NCBI GenBank assembly: GCA_945910005.1
Contig: OX246749.1
Span: forward strand, 21,658,197 to 21,722,196
Source of the DNA: Isoperla grammatica
Lineage: Eukaryota; Arthropoda; Insecta; Plecoptera; Perlodidae
Reading direction: 5' to 3'
Length of the DNA: 64,000 bases
The position numbers and the translations under genes were made by a program. Numbering within the stretch: position 1 is the first letter of the stretch; every line of letters begins with the position of its first letter. Below are positions 11,194-25,100 of this stretch, piece after piece. The notes under the pieces are model-generated. The model worked only from the letters and a program-made list of their open reading frames with translations. It ran no database searches and was not told the origin of the DNA.

Positions 11194-14100
11194 AATCCAA
11201 GCGCCTAACAATCTCCCCAATGTGACTCTCATCACACCGCCATACTTGCGGCCCTCTTTGCAATCCAAGCGCCTAACAATCTCCTTAATGTGGCTCTCGC
11301 TACTCCGTCATACTTGCGGCCCTCTTTGCAATCCAAACGCCTAACAATCTCCCCGAGGTGGCTCTCGATACTCCGCCATACTTGCGGCCCTCTTTGTAAT
11401 CAGAGCGCCTAACAATCTCCCCAATGTGGCTCTCGCCACTCCGTCATACTTGCGGCCCTCTTTGCAATCCAAGCGCCTAACAATCTCCCCAATGTGGCTC
11501 GTGCCACTCCGTCATACTTTCGGCCCTCTTTGCAAACCAAGCGCCTAACAATCTCCCCAATGTGGCTTTCGCCACTTCATCGAACTTGCGGCCCTCTTTG
11601 CAATCCAAGCGCCAAACAATTTCCCTAATGTGGCTCTCGCTACTCCGTCATACTTGCGGCCCTCTTTGCAATCCAAGCGCCTAACAATCTCCCCGATGTG
11701 GCTCTCGATACTCCGTCATACTTGCGGCCCTCTTTGCAATCCAAGCGCCTAACAATCTCCCCAATGTGGCTCTCGTCACACCGTCATACTTGCGGCCCTC
11801 TTTGCAATACAAGCGTCTAACAATCTCTCCAATGTGGCTCTCGTCACATCCCCATACTTGCGGCCCTCTTTGCAATCCAAGTGCCTTACATCTCCCCAGT
11901 GTTGCTCTCGCCACTCCGTCATACTTGCGGCCCTCTTTGCAATCCAAGCGCCTAACAATCTCCCCAATGTGGCTCTCGTCACTCCGTCATACTTGCGGCC
12001 CTCTTTGCAATCCAAGCGCCTAACAATCTCCCCAATGTGGCTCGTGCCACTCCGTCATACTTGCGGCCCTCTTTGCAAACCAAGCGCCTAACAATCTCCC
12101 CAATGTGGCTTTCGCCACTTCATCGAACTTGCGGCCCTCTTTGCAATCCAAGCGCCAAACAATTTCCCTAATGTGGCTCTCGCTACTCCGTCATACTTGC
12201 GGCCCTCTTTGCAATCCAAGCGCCTTACAATCTCCCCGATGTGGCTCTCGATACTCCGTCATACTTGCGGCCCTCTTTGCAATCCAAGCGCCTAACAATC
12301 TCCCCAATGTGGCTCTCGTCACACCGTCATACTTGCGGCCCTCTTTGCAATACAAGCGTCTAACAATCTCTCCAATGTGGCTCTCGTCACATCCCCATAC
12401 TTGCGGCCCTCTTTGCAATCCAAGTGCCTTACATCTCCCCAGTGTTGCTCTCGCCACTTCGTCATACTTGCGGCCCTCTTTGCAATCCAAGCGCCTAACA
12501 ATCTCCCCAATGTGGCTCTCGTCACACCGTCATACTTGCGGCCCTCTTTGCAATCAGAGCGCCTTACAATCTCCCCAATGTGGCTCTCGTCACACCGTCT
12601 TACTTGCGGCCCTCTTTGCCATCCAAGCGCCTAACAATCTCCCCAATGTTGCTCTCGCCACTCCGTCATACTTGCGGCCCTCTTTGCAATCAGAGCGCCT
12701 GACAATCTCCCCGATGTGGCTCTCGCCACTCCGCCATTCTTGCGGCCCTCTTTGCAATCCAAGCGCCTAACAATCTCCCCAATATGGCTCTCGTCACTCC
12801 ACCATACTTGCGGCCCTCTTTGCACTCAAAACGCCTAACAATCTCCCCGATGTGGCTCTCGCCACTCCGCCATTCTTGCGGCCCTCTTTGCAATCCAAGC
12901 GCCTAACAATCTCCCCAATATGGCTCTCGTCACTCCACCATACTTGCGGCCCTCTTTGCAATCAAAACGCCTAACAATCTCCCCGATGTGGCTCTCGCCA
13001 CTTCGCCATTCTTGCGGCCCTCTTTGCAATCCAAGCGCCTAACAATCTCCCCAATATGGCTTTTGTCACTCCACCATACTTGCGGCCCTCTTTGCAATCA
13101 AAACGCCTAACAATCTCCCAAATGTGGCTCTCGTCACACCTTCATACTTGCGGCCCTCTTTGCAATCAAAGCGCCTCACAATCTCCCCAATGTGGCTCTC
13201 GTCACACCGTCATACTTGCGGCCCTCTTTGCAATCCAAGCGCCATACAATCTCCCCAATGTGGCTCTCGCCACTCCGTCATACTTGCGGCCCTCTTTGCA
13301 ATCCAAGCACCTAACAATCTCCCCAATGTGGTTCTCGCCACTCCGTCATACTTGCGGCCCTCTTTGCAATCAAAGCGCATAACAATCTCCCCGATGTGGC
13401 TCTCGCCACTCCGTCATACTTGCGGCCCTCTTTTCAATCCAAGCGCGTAACAATCTCCACAATGTGGCTCTCGTCACTTTGTCAAACTTGCGGCCCTCTT
13501 TGCAATCCATGGGCCTAACAATCTCCCCGATGTAGTTCTCGTCACTCCGTCATACTGGCGGCCCTTTTTGCCATCCAAGCGCCTAACAATCTCCCTAGTG
13601 TGGCTCTCGTCACTCCGCCATACTTGCGGCCCTCTTTGCAATCCAAGCGCCTAACAATCTCCCCAATGTGGCTCTCGTCACTCCACCTATATTTGCGGCC
13701 CTCTGTGCAATCAAAGCGCCTAACAATCTCCCCAGTGTTGCTCTCGCCACTCCGTCATACTTGCGGCCCACTTTGCAATCCAAGCGCCTTACAATGTCCC
13801 CAATGTGGCTCTCGTCACACCGTCATACTTGCGGCCCTCTTTGCCATCCAAGCGCCTAACAATCTCCCCAATGTGGCTCTCGCCACTCCGTCATACTTGC
13901 GGCCCTCTTTGCAATCAGAGCGCCTTACAATCTCCCCGATGTGGCTCTCGCCATTCCGTCATACTTGCGGCCCTCTTTGCAATCCATTCGCCTAAAAATC
14001 TCCCCAGTGTTGCTCTCGTCACTTCGTTATAATTGCGGCCCTCTTTGCAATCCAAGCGCCTCACAATCTCCCCAAGGTGGCACTTTCACTCCGTCACTCT

Positions 14101-14728
14101 TGCGGCCCTCTTTGCAATGCAAGCACCTAACAATCTCTCCAATGTGGCTCTCGTCGATCCGGCATACTTGCGGCCCTTTTTGCAATCAGAGCGCCTAACA
14201 ATTTCCCCAATGTGGCTCTCGCCACTCCGTCATACTTGCGGCCCTCTTTGCAATCCAAGCGCCTAACAATCTCCCCCATGTGGTTCTCGCCACTCCGTCA
14301 TACTTGCGGCCCTCTTTGCAATCAAAGCGCATAACAATCTCCCCGATGTGGCTCTTGCCACTCAGTCATACTTGCGGCCCTCTTTTCAATCCAAGCGCCT
14401 AACAATCTCCCCAATGTGGCTCTCGTCACTCCGCCATACTTGCGGCCCTCTTTGCATTCCAAGCGCCTAACAATCTCCCCAATGTGGCTCTCGTCACACC
14501 GTCATGCTTGCGGCCCTCTTTGCAATTCAAGCGCCTAACAATCTCCCCAGTGTGGCTCTCGTCACTCCGCCATACTTTGGCCCTCTTTGCAATCCAAGCG
14601 CCTAACAATCTCCCCAATGTGGCGCTCGCCACTCCGTCATACTTGCGGTCCTCTTTGCAATCGAAGCGCCTAACAATCTCCCCAATGTGGCTCTCGTCAC
14701 TCCACCTATATTTGCGGCCCTCTGTGCA
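11194..14728. repeat. 3,534-bp higher-order unit H2
   Basis: Tandem copy of H1 with very few differences; GGGCC replaces GCGCC near 13512. At its right end the sequence changes from the GACTCTCATC monomer that starts each unit to CAGTGTTGC-type monomers, which ends the higher-order run. Confidence 0.88.
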
Positions 14729-15444
14729 ATCAAAGCGCCTAACAATCTCCCCAGTGTTGCTCTCGCCACTCCGTCAAACTTGCGGCCCTCTTTGCAATCC
14801 AAGCGCCTAATTATGTCCCCAATGTGGATCTCGTCACACCGTCATACTTGCGGTTCCTTTGCCATCCAAGCGCCTAACAATCTCCCCAATGTGGCTCTCG
14901 TCACTCCACCTATATTTGCGGCCCTCTGTGCAATCAAAGCGCCTAACAATCTCCCCAGTGTTGCTCTCGCCACTCCGTCAAACTTGCGGCCCTCTTTGCA
15001 ATCCAAGCGCCTTATTATGTCCCCAATGTGGCTCTCGTCACACCGTCATACTTGCGGCCCTCTTTGCCAACCAAGCGCCTAACAATCTCCCCAATGTGGC
15101 TCTCGCCACTCCGTCATACTTGCGGCCCTCTTTGCAACCAGAGCGCCTTACAATCTCCCCGATGTGGCTTTCGCCACTCCGCCATTCTTGCGGCCCTCTT
15201 TGCAATCCAAGCGCCTAACAATCTCCCCAGTGTTGCTCTCGCCACTCCGTCAAACTTGCGGCCCTCTTTGCAATCCAAGCGCCTTATTATGTCCCCAATG
15301 TGGCTCTCGTCAAACCTTCATACTTGCGGCACTCTTTGCAATCCAAGTGCCTAACATATCCCCAATGTATCTCTCGTCACTCCGTCATACTTGCGGCCCT
15401 CTTTGCAATCGAAGCGCCTCACAATCTCCCCAAGGTGGCACTTT

Positions 15445-17349
15445 CTCTCCATCACTCTTGCGGCCCTCTTTGCAATCCAAGCGCCTAACAATCTCCCCAA
15501 TGTGGCTCTCGCCTTTCCGTCATACTTGCGGCCCTCTTTGCAATCCAAGCGCCTAACAATCTCCCCAATGTGGCTCTCGTCACACCGTCATACTTGCGGC
15601 CCTCTTTGCAATCCAAGCGCCTAACAATCTCCCCAATGTGGCTCTCGCCACTCCGTCATACTTGCGGCCCTCTTTGCAATCCAAGCGCCTAACAATCTCC
15701 CCAATGTGGCCCTCGTCACACCGTCATACTTGCGGCCCTCTTTGCAATACAAGCGTCTAACAATCTCTCCAATGTGGCTCTCGTCACTCCACCATACTTG
15801 CGGCCCTTTTTGCTATCCAAGTGCCTAACATCTCCCTAATGTGGCTCTCGCCACTCCGCCATACTTGCGGCCCTCTTTGCAATCCAAGCGCCTAACAATC
15901 TCCCTAATGTGGCTCTTGCCAATCCGTCATACTTGCGGCCCTCTTTGCAATCCAAGCGCATAACAATCTTCCCAATATGGCTCTTTGCAATCAGAGCGCC
16001 TTACAATCTCCCCGATGTGGATCTCGCCACTCCGCCATTCTTGAGGCCCTCTTTGCAATCCAAGCGCCTAACAATCTCCCCAATGTGGCTCTCGCCACTT
16101 CGTCATACTTGCGGCCCTCTTTGCAATCCAACCGCCTAACAATCTCCCTAATGTAACTTTCGCTACTCCGCCATTCTTGAGGCCCTCTTTGCAATCCAAG
16201 CGCCTAACAATCTCCCCAATTAGGCTCTCGCCACTTCGTCATACTTGCGGCCCTCTTTGCAATCCAAGCGCCTAACAATCTCCCTAATGTGGCTCTCGCC
16301 ACTCCGTCATACTTGCGGCCCTCTTTGCAATCCAAGCGCATAACAATCTCCCCAATATGGCTCTTTGCAATCAGAGCGCCTTACAATCTCTCCAATGTGG
16401 CTCTCGTCACTCCCCCATACTTGCGGCCCTCTTTGCAATCCAAGTGCCTAACATCTCCCCAGTGTTGCTCTCGCCACTCCGTCATACTTGCGGCCCTCTT
16501 TGCAATCCAAGCGCCTAACAATCTCCCCAATGTGGCTCTCGTCACACCGTCATACTTGCGGCCCTCTTTGCAATACAAGCGTCTAACAATCTCTCCAATG
16601 TGGCTCTCGTCACTCCACCATACTTGCGGCCCTCTTTGTAATCCAAGTGCCTTACATCTCCCTAATGTGGCTCTCGCCACTCCGCCATACTTGCGGCCCT
16701 CTTTGCCATCCAAGCGCCTAACAATCTCCTCAATGTGGCTTCGCCACTCCGTCATACTTGCGGCTCTCTTTGCAATCAAAGCGCCTTACAATCTCCCCAA
16801 TGTGGCTCTCGCCACTCCGTCATACTTGCGGCCCTCTTTGCAATCAGAGCGCCTTACAATCTCCCCAATGTGGCTCTCGTCACACCGTCATACTTGCGGC
16901 CCTCTTTGCCATCCAAGCACCTAACAATCTCCCCAATGTTGCTCTCGCCACTCCGTCATACTTGCGGCCCTTTTTGCAATCAGAGCGCCTTACAATCTCC
17001 CCGATGTGGCTCTCGCCACCCCGCCATTCTTGCGGCCCTCTTTGCAATCGAAGCGCCTAACAACCTCTCCAATATGGCTCTCGTCACTCCACCATACTTG
17101 CGGCCCTCTTTGCAATCAAAACGCGTAACAATCTCCCCGATGTGGCTCTCGCCACTCCGCCATTCTTGCGGCCCTCTTTGCAATCCAAGCGCCTAACAAT
17201 CTCCCCAATATGGCTCTCGTCACTCCGCCATACTAACGGCCCTCTTTGCAATCCAAGCGCCTAAAAATCTCCCCAATGTGGCTCTCGTCCCTCCACCTAT
17301 ATTTGCGGCCCTTTTTGCAATCCAAGCGCCTAACAATCTCCCCAATGTG
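15445..17349. repeat. Shared right-end block, copy in array 2
   Basis: Near-identical to 4164-6068, with the same truncated monomers and the same break into truncated module a. Array 3 lacks this block and has a different right end, so array 2 joins an array-1-like tail to an array-3-like body. Confidence 0.85.
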
Positions 17350-17350
17350 T

Positions 17351-17441
17351 CTTCCATCGATTGGCGTGGCGTACGAAGTAACGTTGTAGCTTCGAATACT
17401 TGAGGTCTGGGGTTCGAGACCCGGTACACCCACTCTTTTTT
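17351..17441 (+). ncRNA. tRNA-like module a, copy 3 (5' end lost)
   Basis: A-box-like motif at 17367-17378, B box at 17411-17421, T6 at 17436-17441. Identical in design to copy 2, without the left arm of the inverted repeat. Confidence 0.4.
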
Positions 17442-17756
17442 GTTCCACCATTTTCACGCATTAATATCAATGCATCAACGTGAATGGACACGGTTTTTTT
17501 TTTACCGGTTAAACGGCTCGTTGTTACCACAAACGATTTACTCTTTCGCGATCACGCGATCAAGATCTATCAAAGGCGATTTTAAAAAGACAATGTGTTG
17601 AAACTGAATTTTTAGAGTTAGTTTAAAAAACGGCTTCCTGGATATTCTTGGATGTTTTTTTAAATCCAATGAGACCCTCGCTGTCCATAAATCTATCTAG
17701 CTTTGGTGTTACAATAACAATAAGAATGAATCGAGATACAATGAGATGTATTCATG

Positions 17757-17893
17757 CATACATTGAGAGCAGTGGGTTATCTATCAGTGTAAGCGATCCA
17801 ACTGCCATCGAGTGGCATGGCGTACGGGGTAGCGACGCCGACTAGTGTTTTCGCGGTCCGGGGTTCGAGTCCCGTACCCGGCAGTCTTTTTTT
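17757..17893 (+). ncRNA. tRNA-like module b, copy 3
   Basis: A-box-like motif at 17818-17829, perfect B box GGTTCGAGTCC at 17862-17872, T7 at 17887-17893. As copy 2 in the positions that vary between spacers. Confidence 0.45.
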
Positions 17894-18941
17894 CTTCCAT
17901 ATTCAGACAAGCAAAGTTGAGAAGGGTTTACTAAGGGGAAATTTTTTTTTCAAGCGCTCGTAGCTACCATACGGGATGTCCAAATTTGTTTTTGTATTTT
18001 TTTTTATATTTTTTGCGTTAATTATCTAGACATCCTGAAAACAAAAATGTGCTGTTTGCAATCCATGTGCCTAACATCTCCCTAATGTGGCTCTCGCCAC
18101 TCCGTCATACTTGCGGCCCTCTTTGCAATCCAAGCGTCTAACAATCTCCCCAGTGTTGCTCTCGCCACTCCGTCATACTTGCGGCCCTCTTTGCAAACCA
18201 AGCGCCTAACAATCTCCCCAATGTAGCTCTCTTCACACCGCCATACTTGCGGCCCTCTTTGCAATCCAAGCGCCTAACAATCTCCCCAATGTGGCTCTCG
18301 TCGCTCCGTCATACTTGCGGCCCTCTTTGCAATCCAAGTGCCTAACAATTTCCCCAATGTGGCTCTCTTCACACCGTCATACTTGCGGCCCTCTATGCAA
18401 TCCAAACGCCTAACAATCTCCCCAATGTGGCTCTCGTCACTCCACCATACTTGCGGCCCTCTTTGCAATCCAAGTGCCTCACATCTCCCAAATAGGCCTG
18501 TCGTCACTCCGTCATACTTGCGGCCCTCTTTGCAATCAAAACGCCTAACAATTTCCCTAATGTGGCTCTCGTCACATTGTCATACTTGCGGCCCTCTTTG
18601 CAATCCATGTGCCTAACAATCTCACTTATGTGGCTCTCGCCACTCCGTCATACTTGCGGCCCTCTTTGCAATCCTAGCGCCTAACAATTTCCCTAATGTG
18701 GCTCTCGTCACACCGTCATACTTGCGGCCCTCTTTGCAATCCATGTGCCTAACAATCTCACTTATGTGGCTCTCGCCACTCCGTCATACTTGCGGCCCTC
18801 TTTGCAATCCTAGCGCCTTACAATCTCCCCAATGTGGCTTTCGTCACTCTGTCATACTTGCGGCCCTCTTTGCAATCAAGCGCCTAACAATCTCCTTAAT
18901 TTGGCTCTCGCTACCTACGCCATACTTGCGGCCCTCTTTGC

Positions 18942-21900
18942 AATCCAAGCGCCTAACAATCTCCCCAATGTGACTCTCATCACACCGCCATACTTGCGGC
19001 CCTCTTTGCAATCCAAGCGCCTAACAATCTCCTTAATGTGGCTCTCGCTACTCCGTCATACTTGCGGCCCTCTTTGCAATCCAAACGCCTAACAATCTCC
19101 CCGAGGTGGCTCTCGATACTCCGCCATACTTGCGGCCCTCTTTGTAATCAGAGCGCCTAACAATCTCCCCAATGTGGCTCTCGCCACTCCGTCATACTTG
19201 CGGCCCTCTTTGCAATCCAAGCGCCTAACAATCTCCCCAATGTGGCTCGTGCCACTCCGTCATACTTTCGGCCCTCTTTGCAAACCAAGCGCCTAACAAT
19301 CTCCCCAATGTGGCTTTCGCCACTTCATCGAACTTGCGGCCCTCTTTGCAATCCAAGCGCCAAACAATTTCCCTAATGTGGCTCTCGCTACTCCGTCATA
19401 CTTGCGGCCCTCTTTGCAATCCAAGCGCCTAACAATCTCCCCGATGTGGCTCTCGATACTCCGTCATACTTGCGGCCCTCTTTGCAATCCAAGCGCCTAA
19501 CAATCTCCCCAATGTGGCTCTCGTCACACCGTCATACTTGCGGCCCTCTTTGCAATACAAGCGTCTAACAATCTCTCCAATGTGGCTCTCGTCACATCCC
19601 CATACTTGCGGCCCTCTTTGCAATCCAAGTGCCTTACATCTCCCCAGTGTTGCTCTCGCCACTCCGTCATACTTGCGGCCCTCTTTGCAATCCAAGCGCC
19701 TAACAATCTCCCCAATGTGGCTCTCGTCACTCCGTCATACTTGCGGCCCTCTTTGCAATCCAAGCGCCTAACAATCTCCCCAATGTGGCTCGTGCCACTC
19801 CGTCATACTTGCGGCCCTCTTTGCAAACCAAGCGCCTAACAATCTCCCCAATGTGGCTTTCGCCACTTCATCGAACTTGCGGCCCTCTTTGCAATCCAAG
19901 CGCCAAACAATCTCCCCAATGTGGCTCTCGTCACACCGTCATACTTGCGGCCCTCTTTGCAATCAGAGCGCCTTACAATCTCCCCAATGTGGCTCTCGTC
20001 ACACCGTCTTACTTGCGGCCCTCTTTGCCATCCAAGCGCCTAACAATCTCCCCAATGTTGCTCTCGCCACTCCGTCATACTTGCGGCCCTCTTTGCAATC
20101 AGAGCGCCTGACAATCTCCCCGATGTGGCTCTCGCCACTCCGCCATTCTTGCGGCCCTCTTTGCAATCCAAGCGCCTAACAATCTCCCCAATATGGCTCT
20201 CGTCACTCCACCATACTTGCGGCCCTCTTTGCACTCAAAACGCCTAACAATCTCCCCGATGTGGCTCTCGCCACTCCGCCATTCTTGCGGCCCTCTTTGC
20301 AATCCAAGCGCCTAACAATCTCCCCAATATGGCTCTCGTCACTCCACCATACTTGCGGCCCTCTTTGCAATCAAAACGCCTAACAATCTCCCCGATGTGG
20401 CTCTCGCCACTTCGCCATTCTTGCGGCCCTCTTTGCAATCCAAGCGCCTAACAATCTCCCCAATATGGCTTTTGTCACTCCACCATACTTGCGGCCCTCT
20501 TTGCAATCAAAACGCCTAACAATCTCCCAAATGTGGCTCTCGTCACACCTTCATACTTGCGGCCCTCTTTGCAATCAAAGCGCCTCACAATCTCCCCAAT
20601 GTGGCTCTCGTCACACCGTCATACTTGCGGCCCTCTTTGCAATCCAAGCGCCATACAATCTCCCCAATGTGGCTCTCGCCACTCCGTCATACTTGCGGCC
20701 CTCTTTGCAATCCAAGCACCTAACAATCTCCCCAATGTGGTTCTCGCCACTCCGTCATACTTGCGGCCCTCTTTGCAATCAAAGCGCATAACAATCTCCC
20801 CGATGTGGCTCTCGCCACTCCGTCATACTTGCGGCCCTCTTTTCAATCCAAGCGCGTAACAATCTCCACAATGTGGCTCTCGTCACTTTGTCAAACTTGC
20901 GGCCCTCTTTGCAATCCATGCGCCTAACAATCTCCCCGATGTAGTTCTCGTCACTCCGTCATACTGGCGGCCCTTTTTGCCATCCAAGCGCCTAACAATC
21001 TCCCTAGTGTGGCTCTCGTCACTCCGCCATACTTGCGGCCCTCTTTGCAATCCAAGCGCCTAACAATCTCCCTAATGTGGCTCTCGTCACTCCACCTATA
21101 TTTGCGGCCCTCTGTGCAATCAAAGCGCCTAACAATCTCCCCAGTGTTGCTCTCGCCACTCCGTCATACTTGCGGCCCACTTTGCAATCCAAGCGCCTTA
21201 CAATGTCCCCAATGTGGCTCTCGTCACACCGTCATACTTGCGGCCCTCTTTGCCATCCAAGCGCCTAACAATCTCCCCAATGTGGCTCTCGCCACTCCGT
21301 CATACTTGCGGCCCTCTTTGCAATCAGAGCGCCTTACAATCTCCCCGATGTGGCTCTCGCCATTCCGTCATACTTGCGGCCCTCTTTGCAATCCATTCGC
21401 CTAAAAATCTCCCCAGTGTTGCTCTCGTCACTTCGTTATAATTGCGGCCCTCTTTGCAATCCAAGCGCCTCACAATCTCCCCAAGGTGGCACTTTCACTC
21501 CGTCACTCTTGCGGCCCTCTTTGCAATGCAAGCACCTAACAATCTCTCCAATGTGGCTCTCGTCGATCCGGCATACTTGCGGCCCTTTTTGCAATCAGAG
21601 CGCCTAACAATTTCCCCAATGTGGCTCTCGCCACTCCGTCATACTTGCGGCCCTCTTTGCAATCCAAGCGCCTAACAATCTCCCCCATGTGGTTCTCGCC
21701 ACTCCGTCATACTTGCGGCCCTCTTTGCAATCAAAGCGCATAACAATCTCCCCGATGTGGCTCTTGCCACTCAGTCATACTTGCGGCCCTCTTTTCAATC
21801 CAAGCGCCTAACAATCTCCCCAATGTGGCTCTCGTCACTCCGCCATACTTGCGGCCCTCTTTGCATTCCAAGCGCCTAACAATCTCCCCAATGTGGCTCT

Positions 21901-22136
21901 CGTCACACCGTCATGCTTGCGGCCCTCTTTGCAATTCAAGCGCCTAACAATCTCCCCAGTGTGGCTCTCGTCACTCCGCCATACTTTGGCCCTCTTTGCA
22001 ATCCAAGCGCCTAACAATCTCCCCAATGTGGCGCTCGCCACTCCGTCATACTTGCGGTCCTCTTTGCAATCGAAGCGCCTAACAATCTCCCCAATGTGGC
22101 TCTCGTCACTCCACCTATATTTGCGGCCCTCTGTGC
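18942..22136. repeat. Higher-order unit H3 with five-monomer deletion
   Basis: Corresponds to H1 at an offset of 11,282 bp on the left and 10,943 bp on the right. The 339-bp difference is five monomers, one of them 67 bp. The junction is near 19911, where a CCAAACAATC monomer meets a CTCGTCACACCG monomer in phase. Unequal exchange within the array explains it. Confidence 0.85.
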
Positions 22137-25100
22137 AATCCAAGCGCCTAACAATCTCCCCAATGTGACTCTCATCACACCGCCATACTTGCGGCCCTCT
22201 TTGCAATCCAAGCGCCTAACAATCTCCTTAATGTGGCTCTCGCTACTCCGTCATACTTGCGGCCCTCTTTGCAATCCAAACGCCTAACAATCTCCCCGAG
22301 GTGGCTCTCGATACTCCGCCATACTTGCGGCCCTCTTTGTAATCAGAGCGCCTAACAATCTCCCCAATGTGGCTCTCGCCACTCCGTCATACTTGCGGCC
22401 CTCTTTGCAATCCAAGCGCCTAACAATCTCCCCAATGTGGCTCGTGCCACTCCGTCATACTTTCGGCCCTCTTTGCAAACCAAGCGCCTAACAATCTCCC
22501 CAATGTGGCTTTCGCCACTTCATCGAACTTGCGGCCCTCTTTGCAATCCAAGCGCCAAACAATTTCCCTAATGTGGCTCTCGCTACTTCGTCATACTTGC
22601 GGCCCTCTTTGCAATCCAAGCGCCTAACAATCTCCCCGATGTGGCTCTCGATACTCCGTCATACTTGCGGCCCTCTTTGCAATCCAAGCGCCTAACAATC
22701 TCCCCAATGTGGCTCTCGTCACACCGTCATACTTGCGGCCCTCTTTGCAATACAAGCGTCTAACAATCTCTCCAATGTGGCTCTCGTCACATCCCCATAC
22801 TTGCGGCCCTCTTTGCAATCCAAGTGCCTTACATCTCCCCAGTGTTGCTCTCGCCACTCCGTCATACTTGCGGCCCTCTTTGCAATCCAAGCGCCTAACA
22901 ATCTCCCCAATGTGGCTCTCGTCACTCCGTCATACTTGCGGCCCTCTTTGCAATCCAAGCGCCTAACAATCTCCCCAATGTGGCTCGTGCCACTCCGTCA
23001 TACTTGCGGCCCTCTTTGCAAACCAAGCGCCTAACAATCTCCCCAATGTGGCTTTCGCCACTTCATCGAACTTGCGGCCCTCTTTGCAATCCAAGCGCCA
23101 AACAATTTCCCTAATGTGGCTCTCGCTACTCCGTCATACTTGCGGCCCTCTTTGCAATCCAAGCGCCTTACAATCTCCCCGATGTGGCTCTCGATACTCC
23201 GTCATACTTGCGGCCCTCTTTGCAATCCAAGCGCCTAACAATCTCCCCAATGTGGCTCTCGTCACACCGTCATACTTGCGGCCCTCTTTGCAATACAAGC
23301 GTCTAACAATCTCTCCAATGTGGCTCTCGTCACATCCCCATACTTGCGGCCCTCTTTGCAATCCAAGTGCCTTACATCTCCCCAGTGTTGCTCTCGCCAC
23401 TTCGTCATACTTGCGGCCCTCTTTGCAATCCAAGCGCCTAACAATCTCCCCAATGTGGCTCTCGTCACACCGTCATACTTGCGGCCCTCTTTGCAATCAG
23501 AGCGCCTTACAATCTCCCCAATGTGGCTCTCGTCACACCGTCTTACTTGCGGCCCTCTTTGCCATCCAAGCGCCTAACAATCTCCCCAATGTTGCTCTCG
23601 CCACTCCGTCATACTTGCGGCCCTCTTTGCAATCAGAGCGCCTGACAATCTCCCCGATGTGGCTCTCGCCACTCCGCCATTCTTGCGGCCCTCTTTGCAA
23701 TCCAAGCGCCTAACAATCTCCCCAATATGGCTCTCGTCACTCCACCATACTTGCGGCCCTCTTTGCACTCAAAACGCCTAACAATCTCCCCGATGTGGCT
23801 CTCGCCACTCCGCCATTCTTGCGGCCCTCTTTGCAATCCAAGCGCCTAACAATCTCCCCAATATGGCTCTCGTCACTCCACCATACTTGCGGCCCTCTTT
23901 GCAATCAAAACGCCTAACAATCTCCCCGATGTGGCTCTCGCCACTTCGCCATTCTTGCGGCCCTCTTTGCAATCCAAGCGCCTAACAATCTCCCCAATAT
24001 GGCTTTTGTCACTCCACCATACTTGCGGCCCTCTTTGCAATCAAAACGCCTAACAATCTCCCAAATGTGGCTCTCGTCACACCTTCATACTTGCGGCCCT
24101 CTTTGCAATCAAAGCGCCTCACAATCTCCCCAATGTGGCTCTCGTCACACCGTCATACTTGCGGCCCTCTTTGCAATCCAAGCGCCATACAATCTCCCCA
24201 ATGTGGCTCTCGCCACTCCGTCATACTTGCGGCCCTCTTTGCAATCCAAGCACCTAACAATCTCCCCAATGTGGTTCTCGCCACTCCGTCATACTTGCGG
24301 CCCTCTTTGCAATCAAAGCGCATAACAATCTCCCCGATGTGGCTCTCGCCACTCCGTCATACTTGCGGCCCTCTTTTCAATCCAAGCGCGTAACAATCTC
24401 CACAATGTGGCTCTCGTCACTTTGTCAAACTTGCGGCCCTCTTTGCAATCCATGGGCCTAACAATCTCCCCGATGTAGTTCTCGTCACTCCGTCATACTG
24501 GCGGCCCTTTTTGCCATCCAAGCGCCTAACAATCTCCCTAGTGTGGCTCTCGTCACTCCGCCATACTTGCGGCCCTCTTTGCAATCCAAGCGCCTAACAA
24601 TCTCCCCAATGTGGCTCTCGTCACTCCACCTATATTTGCGGCCCTCTGTGCAATCAAAGCGCCTAACAATCTCCCCAGTGTTGCTCTCGCCACTCCGTCA
24701 TACTTGCGGCCCACTTTGCAATCCAAGCGCCTTACAATGTCCCCAATGTGGCTCTCGTCACACCGTCATACTTGCGGCCCTCTTTGCCATCCAAGCGCCT
24801 AACAATCTCCCCAATGTGGCTCTCGCCACTCCGTCATACTTGCGGCCCTCTTTGCAATCAGAGCGCCTTACAATCTCCCCGATGTGGCTCTCGCCATTCC
24901 GTCATACTTGCGGCCCTCTTTGCAATCCATTCGCCTAAAAATCTCCCCAGTGTTGCTCTCGTCACTTCGTTATAATTGCGGCCCTCTTTGCAATCCAAGC
25001 GCCTCACAATCTCCCCAAGGTGGCACTTTCACTCCGTCACTCTTGCGGCCCTCTTTGCAATGCAAGCACCTAACAATCTCTCCAATGTGGCTCTCGTCGA

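Larger units (their letters stand above)
6773..17349. repeat. 68-bp satellite, array 2 (about 155 monomers)
   Basis: Same monomer family and orientation as array 1. Layout: a left edge shared by all arrays (6773 to about 7660), two tandem 3,534-bp higher-order units (about 7660-14728), a middle part rich in CTATATTTG-type monomers (about 14690-15440) and the right-end block shared with array 1. Positions 6070 to about 15511 match 17351 to about 26454 in the next unit, apart from a 339-bp deletion there. Confidence 0.95.
17350..18054 (+). repeat. Spacer copy 3 (5'-truncated)
   Basis: Offset 11,281 bp from copy 2 and almost identical, with one extra T in the T run near 17650. Same truncation point in module a. 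A 65-codon frame at 17648-17845 exists only because of that extra T and is not a gene. Confidence 0.85.
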
